Shown here in pieces: positions 35,501-47,100 of a DNA stretch of 64,000 nucleotides. How positions within the stretch are numbered: the first letter of the stretch is position 1; every line of letters starts with the position of its first letter. The DNA is from Rapana venosa (Eukaryota; Mollusca; Gastropoda; Neogastropoda; Muricidae), in the NCBI GenBank assembly GCA_028751875.1, contig CM054140.1:28102230-28166229 (forward strand), read 5' to 3'. The notes under the pieces are model-generated. The model saw nothing but the letters and a program-made list of their open reading frames with translations, ran no database searches and was not told where the DNA came from. Both the position numbers and the translations under genes were made by a program.

Positions 35501-37733
35501 CCTTCAAAGGTACTTGTGTTTATTGAAATATAAACTTATTCATCAGTAAGACAAATTGCATAGGTGCAGGTCAGTGAAAGAGCGGAGAAAAAAGCTTGTC
35601 TGTTTGGCACACGATACTGGTTCTGTGTGCCAAAACAACTGTCAAAATCAGTTGGGTATTGGATCATGCTTTCGGGAGTGGGGGGGTTTGTACTGCCCCA
35701 TCACTCAGACTTACTAGGCCTAGGCCTAGCGTACAGATTGTATGTTGGGCATGCCCGAGTGTGCAGATTGCATGCTGGGTATGCTTATATATGAGTACTA
35801 TGCTTATGATTCCCGTTCAAGGGGATATTTTCCCCTGGAGTTAACATCAGTGAAGACTCCTCTCTCACACTTTCCGGATGAGACTATAAACCGAGGCCCC
35901 GTGTGCGAACGCACGCAGAACATCTTGCACACAGGTTAAATCCTGTTCCGCTTTTCGAAAGAGTAGGCCATTGTGTGCCGGTGGGAACAGATGACAGAAT
36001 TTACAAAACTGCATACACAGGAACTGGATGTAAAAAAGCACATGAGTGCTTATTCCATTAAGTTGATTAACCTCCATTATAAAAGAATTTTTTTATATTA
36101 AAATATGTATCAATATACATGTATATCATCCATACCCTCTGGCATTAGCTAAATTACTGTTCATCTGCTCCTCAGAAAGATTGGGTTTTGTCATTGTGAT
36201 TGACACATTGGTGGTTGTTTTTAACAGTGTGTGCATATTATTACACATGTATTCGAACTCAGGGCCTGTGTTCTGTTTAAATTTAGTCTCATTCAAACTG
36301 AAAGGTCTTTATAAATGTGTGAATATTGTCAGACCCAACTACTCCAAATGAGAAATACCCTCTAACTGAAGTGACTAAAACCTGCACTCTCATACTCTGG
36401 TTGAGTCATATGTGCAAACCACTGAGTTCTATCAGTGTGCCTCACCTTCCATCACCTTTATTAAAGTGGTAATTATTCCCCCTGCATTGACTTGAATTCA
36501 TAATCAATAACTGATTTTTCTCCACAAATACCAAAATGTGCGTAAATAATTTGCATGTCTTTCTAGTCAATGGTTTTTATAACAATTAACATTGTATTCC
36601 CAATTGGTGAGTGTGTGTGTGTGCACACGCACGTGTTTGTGTGTTGTTGTGTGTGTGTGTGTTCGTGACATTTTAATATAAAGTTATCTTGGAATGTTTT
36701 AACCAATATAAAATGCAGCTTTTTGTGTCTTTCGAGTTTACCCGATACATATATCAATTTGCATGGCAGTATTGAGCATTGTAATTGCCCTTCATGGGAT
36801 GATTAAACTTGAAGTGCTTTTGACTTGACTGGACTGAGAGTCTGATTGAGCAGATTATATATATTTATGGCAATTTATCGTTTTTATTAAAGAGGGTTGA
36901 CATCAGTTTGTGATCAGTCACTCCAAGAATTAGAGGGAGAAACAACAGGAGCAAATGAGATCATACTCATCATTATGTGCTAAGAAAAGGAGGGTGTAAC
37001 TGGTAAGGTGTGTTTGAAGAGCGGCTAAATAGTAAATATTGCAAATTCAGCAACTGTCTTCATTGATGGGTGATTTATCTTATTGTGTCTCATGGGAACA
37101 GCCCAAGGGAAGGACTGTTGACAGTGTTGTGCAGTATCATACCTTTTTAATGTCAACTGAATAGATCTGTCAGAATGCTGCGAGTGATATTGTTAAAGAA
37201 TGTTATGACTTCAGACATTAAGTAAACACTTCAAAGACAGTGAACATTTTTTACATTATATATATGGATGCATACACAGTACATACACACACACACACAT
37301 ACACACACACACACACACACTGTGTGACAGAGTCAAATGTCAATACACACACATATACTGTTACAAACGCACACACACACAATACTTTAGAGAGAAAAAT
37401 GAATTTTAGTGATTAGATGAACCCTGCTAGAATCCTCTTTGAAGTAAAAACTTTTTTTATGGAGTAAATTTCTACTTATAAGTTATAATATATTTTTCTA
37501 CTTCTAGTTCATTAGTTGTTGAGTTCTGTAAGTGTAACTATTTGTTTACTTTCTAGAATATATGTATCATTCATGAAAATTGAAATGTTACTGATTACTC
37601 TTCCAGAAAAACATGGAAAGAATCATTACAAATCCTTTGGGCAACAAAAATGTTGGAAGGTAAGTCATGGTGCACTATTTAGTCTACTACTAGTACTAGT
37701 ACTACAATGCAACAAACACCCTGAATGCATGTG

Positions 37734-37825
<92 letters not shown>

Positions 37826-38067
37826 GGATAGCCTGGTGGTTAGCGTGATGCGCTCGTGATCTGCTGACCTGGGTTCGTTTCCCATTCAAGAGGATTTTTC
37901 CTCTGGAGTTAACATCAGTGCCAACTCCACTCTCCCTAAAAGTCCTTCAGATGAGACTATACACCAAGGTCCCGTGGATGAAAAAAAGCACATTAGTGCT
38001 TATTCCATTCCTCAAAATATAAGAAAAAAAGAAAGAACACACGTGTGCGCACACACACACACTCACA

Positions 38068-38129
<62 letters not shown>

Positions 38130-41100
38130 ACAGAGTTGTACTGATACTCTGATAGTGATACTGATAGTGATGCTATTCAGTATTCTCATGTTACATATCT
38201 ACCTCCCCCCAAAAAAAAATAAATTAGAAAGCACCATAATATTGTCTGTTCAGAAACTATTGCTGTTGGTGTGTGTAACTGAAAGTAACTATTTTAGTAA
38301 GTCTTTAGAAGTGTATCACTGTACATGACTGTCACAGTGTAATTCAGTTCCACTCAAGGAATTGATTTATCCCAGGTGCTGGGACATGTTATAATATTAA
38401 AATCAAATTTTACTGTTACTTACTATCATACTGCCATATGTCTGAGTGGTATTGAATTACATGGAACATACTCACATAATTATAGTAATAGTGGATTCCT
38501 CTGTTCCTCTCTTTGGATAATCAGTTTCTCACGGGGCTAACATTAAGACCACCACTTCTGGTGTAGTGTAGGGGGTAGGGGGCTAGTCCACTTTCAAACA
38601 GGATCAAAGAGCCTTTCTTTTCTGAATGGATTCATTTTTGTTAGATCACCAATTCTCAAATAAAGTTGAAAAGAGGGATTGGGGAGGGGAGGGGGTGCAG
38701 ACTTGATCATTTAAATAATGTGTTTGGTTGCACAGGTCTATGACTTCTTATTCTTTATTATTTAATACATTACAGATGTACACAATACAGTATCATTGTT
38801 ATTATGATTTGTATTGTTTATTTTAATATTTTCAAGACTGAAGGTTTTGTATTTTTCAATCTACAGTTTAAAATAATAGAAAGCTCAGACTTAAATTAAA
38901 AAAAAAAATTTGTCTTTAGATCAGAATTGCCTTATGTTTGTGTGCTTGGATTTCTTAGTTTAACAAGTGTCAAACCACATAACAAGCAATAAATTAGAAA
39001 GTACTGTTTAAAGAGGCATTAATTAATTAAGAAAAATTTTTTTGGTTGGGTTGGCTTTTGTTGCTTTTTGTTCCTGACCAGCCTAAACTGGCTAAAGCTC
39101 TGATGTTCATCAATAGTGAGATTTTTGCGTATGCAACTTTTTGTCCACCATTAGGGTACATTCATATTCCAACTTCGGGCATGATGTCTAAACAACACCA
39201 GTGTGCATGCTATTCTTTTCATGTTTTGTTATCCGTTCTTACTGGCACAAATAGCCTTCTCTTCTCAAAGAGAATGGCAGAACAGGTTTTAACATGTGCA
39301 CAAGATCATTTGTTCTCTGTGTGTTCGCACATGGGTTCTCAGTTTATAGTCTCAATCCAGAGGACTCTCGGGGGGAGTGGAATTAGTACTGATTTTAATT
39401 CCAGGGGGAAAAAATTTCTTTAAATGGGCATCACAGTTGTGGCTCAAAGTCAAACCTGGGCTCAATCCCAAGCTGTTAAATCATGAGCACAACACTCTAA
39501 CTACTATGCTATGCCACCTCCATAATGTTCGATATAAATTATAATAATGACTGTTTGGGATTTCAGGAGGACTGGAAAAGACATCAAAGCTGGAAAGAAC
39601 ATCAGAAAAATAGCAGGTGGTTTTGAAAACTTTGATGACTACTGGTCTGAATCAGGTGAGCTTTCATTTTTCTCCTGCACATCTTTGTTTAATTAATGCA
39701 GAAATGTACTGTGTGTGCATGTATACATGTATTTTTTTAATCCAAATTTCCCACAAGTTCCCCAGAGCTTTTAAATTGCAAACGTTTCTCACATAATAGT
39801 TGTAAACTTTTTTTATTTAATTTATTTATTTATTCTTTTATATCGAGGATAATGGAATAAGCACTCATGTGCTTTTTTTACATCCAGTCCCCGTGTGTAT
39901 GCGGTTTTGTAAATTTTGTCATCTGTTTCCACCAGCACAATGGCCTACTCTTCCGAAAAGCGGAACAGGATTTAACGTGTGCACAAGATGTTCTGCATGC
40001 ATTCGAACACGGGGCCTCGGTTTATAGTCTCATCCGAACGTTTAATGTTTATGCACATGAGTAAATTCAGCCATACTGTATAATGTATGCTTTGTAACTT
40101 TTTGTTTGTAAACCAAAAAGACCATGCAGATGATGAGATGTTAAAATTTCGGTGCTAGTTAAAATGAATTTGTTATAAATTCCCAGACATGGTTGAAATC
40201 ATGTTTTCAATTCAGCAATCAACAGTTGTAGTTTAGGTACTAACAATGAACCAATCTCTTCATTTGATACTAAAACAAAAACTCTGTACGCTGGTCAGGC
40301 AATCATGTATGTACATACCAGAAGCAAGCCCTCATCTTACAATGAAGATAGGTAGATCTTTATGTTATCATCACTGACCTATTTCTTTCTTTAATCCTGT
40401 GAACAGAAGCAGACATGACAAGAGAAGGGACCTTTGTCAAGCCAAACACGCCCATGGAAGCTGCAACGAAAAAGAAGGGGGATCTGCCAGATGCTCCACT
40501 TCAACCTTCTGTGTCAGAACCACCAGAAAAAGTGCCTGGTTTTCTACCTTCTGTTTTAGTACAGTCGCAGGTGTGTAATGGTGTTTACATTGATTATTGT
40601 TTTACTTAAGTTGTTTCATGTTATTATACTCCAGAAATAAGTGATGATAAGAACGAGTCTCTATTGGAACTGCAATTAGTGCAGATGGTGATGTAGACAT
40701 TATATTATACTGTTATATCATGGGTGTTGTATAATTAATTTAATGACCATGCTTTATGTGCAACTCCAGTTCTCAACGTTTCCATTAATTTATTTTCTAA
40801 CTTCATGGGTTTGGTTTGTTGTGCCACTTTTCTACCCATTTTCTAACATTTATTATTAAAATTTCTCAACAACTTTTTTCGAGGGGGGGGGGGCAGCAGG
40901 TATACAACAAAGACAAAAGATCACCCTATGAATGACATAATCATTATTGTTCAGCTTGTGCATTTGAGGTAAAACATTAAAAAAAAAACCCAACCCAAAC
41001 AGATTTATAGCCAAAGATAAGTAACTTTTTTAGTTTTGCTTTTGTTTTCCTGTTGACAGATTGGAAATGTTCCAGTTAGTGACGCACTGAACCCTCTCAT

Positions 41101-44100
41101 GAACAAGCAGATTGGACGGCGTACAGGCAAGGACATGAAGGCTGGCAAGACTATCCGCATGCTGGATAATGGTTTTGAGAACTTTGATGACTACTGGTCA
41201 GAATCAGGTAACTGTTGGTGTCACAAAACCACGTTGGAGTTATCCCCTTTTGGGGTTTGTTTTGGAGTTTACTAGATTTTTGAGTAATACAAGCGAAGCA
41301 AAACATAGAGTATTAATATTTGTTCTGTGTCTACATTGTCCATTTTGATACTAAGACTGATGTCCATTGTCATACAAAGACTGAGAAGGGGGAACAATTT
41401 AAACCTCTAGTTGCCATAGATCTCTTTTTATCCATTCATTCTCATTGTTCCAGTATCTGTAACTGTCTATGTAAGTGAAATATTCTGTTTGTTCAAAATA
41501 TGTATGAATACTTCATAAAGATTCTTGTTCACAAATGTGTACAACACCATGTTGTATTATAGTCAATTTGGAACTGTACTTTGTGAAAGATTGTTGAAGA
41601 TAACTTAACGAAAAGAAGTTGTCATTTATACTTGAATGTCTTGCAGATGCAGAAAGCGTTGCCTCATTCTGTACAACTTCAAGTCACAAAAGCAAGGTCA
41701 GAATACTTGAATGCATACTGACATGTCATTGAATGCATTTACTATTTAATCTTTGTGAGCAGATTTTTTACTTTTGCATTATGATTATTGTGATGAATTT
41801 CTATTTATTTTATATAGGATTTGCATTTTGATTTTTCATGCATTTTCATTGTCTTTTCTGTATTTTCTAATTCTTTTCTGAGGAAGTCTTACAAGCCTTT
41901 GTTCCCCCCTGCACTCCCCCCCACCCCCCCCCCTCTCTTTGTCTCACTCTGCACCTTTCCGTGCAACTCTTTTCTAATGTGTGAACAATATTCTTTTTCT
42001 CCAAACTTTGGGAAAACTGATTCACCAATGGCTGTGGTTGGGAAGAGAATAAAACATTTTTTTTTTTAAAACCAAAACCCAGACTTAAAACAGACGTAAA
42101 AAGGTGTAAATCTCATTTATGAGCACCTTTCACTAAAGTAGGTTTCATTTGTTCATTTTCCTGATTATACTCGTGTACTGACGTATCTATGTTTGATTTC
42201 AGGGAGAAAAACGGTCATCCAAGTCTTCCAGCAATACAAGTGCTGTCGAAAAGAAATCTACAGCTCCAAAGCAAAGATCAGACAGTGGCAGAATGAAGGA
42301 AAAACTAGACACGGACAAAAATGGAAGCAACCAGGAGGAAGCAGGCTCCAGCATACCTGAACAGGAGCCCTGTAACTATTCAACAGCTGCAGCCAGCCAG
42401 GCTGAAGTGTCTTCTTCAGAGGATGTGGACAGCCAGGAAAGCAACACTGACAGCAGAGGGGTGGACAGTCAACAGCAAGAAACATACAGCAGCCAAGAAG
42501 ATGATGAACAACAAGCAGAGGCAAACAGTTCTAAAAATAAAAACTCCAGGAAAACACGAGTTGTTGAGGAGGAAGAAGATGAAGAGGAGACAAACGATGA
42601 AAGTCCTAGCAACACCACAAATGCTGAACTGCAAAGACAAGGCCAAGCTTCCGCTAAAAAAGAGAACCCTGCCATTAAAAAGAATGACAGGAAAAGCTTG
42701 GGGTCAAACTACTTTCCAGAACTGCACACAGATGGCATTTCAGACAGTGATGAGCCTAGCACTTCTGTCAAGGAAAAGACAGACAATACATCAGAACAAG
42801 AAGGCGCTTCTTCCTCGGCTGTAGCACAGCCAAACAGTTCTGCAAAGAAACAGCCTAACAAATCTTCCTCCAAACTGCAAACAAATTCCTTTGGCACGAA
42901 AGAATCAGTGATGATGAATAGTGGAAGCGAAGCCCATCAGTCCAGAGGGAAAATTGTCCAAGACATATCAAGCACTAGAGAGGTTGCTGCCAGTGAAAGG
43001 AGAGCTGTTATGGACAGTAATGAGGAGAGTGAAGAGGAGGAGGGAGGCTGCAAAGATACTGCTCAAAAGGAAACAAGCTCTGGTGTCGCTGGAAGGAAGA
43101 ACGCCAGTGCGACCAAAAACAGTGGTAAGATAAATTAGTTTCTTTGTGTGCACTGAAAAACAATTTACATGCAGTAAAATTGATGTAAAGTGATACTGTA
43201 TAAAAAATAATTGATATTCATTGTAAACATGGGGGGAAGGGGGGTGCATGTGTGATGCAATTATTGAAAGCAAAGAATCTCAATGGGGGAAAAAAATAGT
43301 AGTTAAACAACTTTGGAGAGGATTTAACACAAGGTAACATTAACCACTAGACTGCCTTACCCTGGAAAATTTCTGGGGCTAAACGTGCACCCTATACGCC
43401 AACAACCCGGAAAATTTCTGGGGTGTCGAACTGAAGTAAACAAGTCTGCTTCCTTGACTACAGTTAAAGGGAAAGAACTCCAAAATTAATGGAGGTCACT
43501 CTCCTGTTGCTTGGCAACATCCAGCTGCAAAAACCGTAGCAAAAACGATCGTATTTTAGCTCATATTTTGTGTTTTTATGCATGACTTCTTGGGAAGTTC
43601 GTGTTCAAAATGGCTGACACTTCTTGTTGAAGGCATAAATAACTTTACACAGCTGTAAAAGTGGCAAATAAAACTGTAGATTTACCTAACAGTGATGAAA
43701 ACGATCGTGTATGATTCAGCTGATCGTGCATTCAAAAAAAAAAGAGAGATTTGGCCTAGACTTATGTTTGATGTTATTGCGATCGGGATACTCAGAATGA
43801 CAGTGGTGATAAAGAAATCATATTTTTGGTCAATTTTTTTACATTTTAAATAAATTTTTGCAGTGAAATATCATGCTAACTAATTTTAGCTTGCCTCGAA
43901 GTAATCTACGATATATATACTGTTTTTTGGCAGACTATCAGGAATATTCATGTAGTAGTTTCTGAGTAAGAGGGATATGAACATAGCAGTGGTACATAAG
44001 AATTTTATTCCCCGGAATATAGGATGCACTTGCACTGGGCAGTTAAGAGGTTAAACATTTAATGTCACAAATTTTAACTGCATTTATATTATTAAATTAA

Positions 44101-47100
44101 TCAATGCATCTTGTGCAGTAACACTGTACTCATCCCTTTAATTGAAAAATCTCTTTCTCATTTGTTATACCTAAACATCTGACATACACCGACTACTGTT
44201 TTCATTTTGAAGTTCATGAAGCAGCAATAGTCAACCAGTTGCCTACAAACATCTTGTGGAAATGTACTTAGAGCATTATGTGCTTAACGCTTTTTCCCTT
44301 ACAAAATGACTGAACATTTTCTACCTGTGCTGTAACACTGTATTATTTATGTATAAGTTTCATGGGATGGAAGTCGTAGTTAAGTGATGATTGATACAAG
44401 ACCAGGTAGCCACAATGCAAAGTTGTTAGATAGTCTTATCATGCTTTTTGTGTACCTGGTTGTAGAAATGTTTAGAAGGTATGTCATACTGTTTGGATTA
44501 AAGAGAGTGTGCTCTTCATGTGTGTGTAAATAAAGCTTTGTATGCTTTATTTTCCTTATTTTTTGTTTTTGGATGGCAGTATAAACACTTTCAGATGAGT
44601 TAATGTGTGTGTTTGTGTGGACGAATGTGCATTTGTTCAGGCTGTAAAGGGAAGATGGCCGAAGGAAAGAAAGACAAGCCTGGCAACAGCCAGCCAGTTT
44701 CAGACAGTGGACTTTCAGGACATGCAAACCAGCAGTCCACATCAGATCAGAATGTCACCAAGATCCCCCAGTCCCAGGTAAGTACCTTGTTTTTTGGTAG
44801 TCTGAGATGGAGTTGTTTGGGTGTAAATCGAAATAAAAGGTTTGTTATGGTTACTCTGAATACTAATTTGGAGAAACGAATCTTGATCAAGTATTGAGTA
44901 ATTCAGGATTTTCCTGAATCTAAATTTGCCCTGGCACACACACACGCGCGTGCACACACACACACACACATACACACCATGTCAAGCCACGCTTCAAAAC
45001 ACAATAGGAAACCCAAAGTCTCACACTTCACCCTCTCTCCATCAGCAAGGAGCTGTTCCTCATTATCTGCATTGTTTTGTATTCAACAGACCAGTACAAC
45101 AGAGAGCCCTCAGCCTACTTCCCAAAGGTCTTCAGTCTACTTGTCCGTTGCTGGGGATGTCACAGGCTCTATCACACGTCTGAGCAACGCCTCTGTTTTG
45201 TCGCCAGAGCCCAAGCTTTATGGCACTCGTCGCAGGTCTGGGATTTGGGTGTGGATTGTGTCATTCCACTGTGCTTTATACTGTCAGGCTTTCTTGTTCA
45301 GGTGGAATATCTTAAAGATTTGTTAGAAACATACTGTATTGTAATGTTCTTTTTGTTGTGAGGGCAGTATTATTTGATTGTTTTGTTTGTGACATTAGTT
45401 CGTTTTTGTAAAGTAGATCTTTCTTATTCACTAACAAAGCTTTGTTGGTTGGAGTTTGTGTTTGTTTATTTGTTGTTGTTGGGTTGGGGGGTTTTTCAAG
45501 AAAAATTGATAGAAATTCATTTAAGATCAGTTATTAAAATAGCTAAATATATTTTGATTTGATGTTAAGGCAAATCAGGTCTGTGTAAGTGATTGATATT
45601 TTCTTCCCTGACTTGATAACTCCTGTCATTGTCTCAATATGTTTTCCTCTGAGATTGTACATAAATAGAAAAAAAATAGGTAAAGCTGTAATCTGCTCAC
45701 AATTTCTTGCTTCTACACCATTGAGTATGGTTTGTGAGAGAGTGCCCCCCTTTTCAGGTTGTTTACTGAAAAATAGTTTTCCATTGTAAAGTTTTTCTCC
45801 CACTCAAGGTTAGTGCCACATTTCTGTGTCCTGAACATCTTCACAAAAGACATAACATCGTTGATGCATGTCAGATTAATCAAACAAATCAGTTACATGG
45901 AATTAAAACGGATCTAGTTATTGTCTTACTGTGCCCGTGTCTTTTATAATGGAATTACATGGAAATTCACTATTCATTTTTCAAATTCTGCTTAATTTGT
46001 TACTATAGAGGAAAAGATTTTTCAGAAAATAGCTGGGTTTAAGTTTACAAGTGTAGACACAGACAGACATACCCAGACACACAGACAATCAAAGAAGACC
46101 AGAAAAATGCTCTGATTGTCTATACAAGCAAGTAAGAAATCATTGTACTTATGCCAAAACTTAGCCAGCAAAATGCCACTTTTGCATCTTTTGTTTTCAG
46201 GTCTTTATCAGAAATATACAGACAAATTGATTGTATTAATCTCTTGCAGATTGTCCTACACTGAAAGTCCTGGCAAAGAGCAGCGGCTAAAAGCAAAGAC
46301 TGACACTAAAAGGTGTGTTGTGAGGAGTAGCCTCTTTCCCTCCTCCATCTTGCTCTTTGTGGCCCATCTGTCAGAGAGTGGTGATTTTTCTTGTTTGAGA
46401 CACTGGCTGTGGTGGTGACTATTTGATAGACGGATTATTGCTTTTAGTCAGGCTTATTGTAGCTTACTTTCATGTTACATCCTTGCAAAGCATAAAAAAG
46501 ATCATGTTCATTTAATTTTCTGTTTTATTTCAGATGAAGAAATAGGAGATTAAAAAGTGTGTCTTAATGAATCACAAGGAAGCATAATTTCTCAGGGTTG
46601 TTGACAGAGGAATGACTACAGTAAACTTCTTTTAGTGATGTTTCTCAAGTGAAACTATGGAAATGGCTAACCCACTAAAGGTATTGAAAGATACACCTGA
46701 TGCCCTAAATTCTGGCATTTTGATGACTTTTTTTCCTTTATTTGAAATATATTTTCTTTCTCTGAAGTGTATTTTCTTTGTTTAAAATATCATATTCCCT
46801 TAAAATTGGTTTACCTTGTTTTCCTGTTCTGTTGTCTCTATCTGTCTTGCTCACCTTGTTTGGCTTTGTTTCTGTGCTCTGTGTTGCCTTTTCTTTGCTC
46901 ATCTGTTTTATACTCAAATGTTTGTACTTCTACATGTCATCCATAAGGATTAACTTTCTAGTATTTAAAATTTGTTTTGTTTGTTTTGTTGCAGGTCCAG
47001 AGTGCTAGTGTCAAAGACTAGCAGGAGAAGTGTAATATCATCCCCAATCCCTGAAGACCACAAGGAGAGTACAGAGGATGAAGAGGGAGAAGAAGTACCA

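Larger units (their letters stand above)
37607..39655 (+). other. CENPC: CENP-C exons 2-3: first Mif2-type N-terminal motif
   Basis: Exons 37607-37659 and 39567-39655 join as ..NPLGNKNVGR|RTGKDIKAGK.. and end GFENFDDYWSES with a phase-1 donor (TCAG|GT). The layout R-x-TG-x-D then FENFDDYW resembles the N-terminal Mif2/CENP-C segment that binds the Mis12 (MIND) complex in yeast and vertebrates. This resemblance is from memory of those families. Confidence 0.8.

Noticed and set aside
37516..37848. A 110-codon frame ending in a His/Thr run
   Set aside because: It reads through CENP-C exon 2 into an intronic CA microsatellite.
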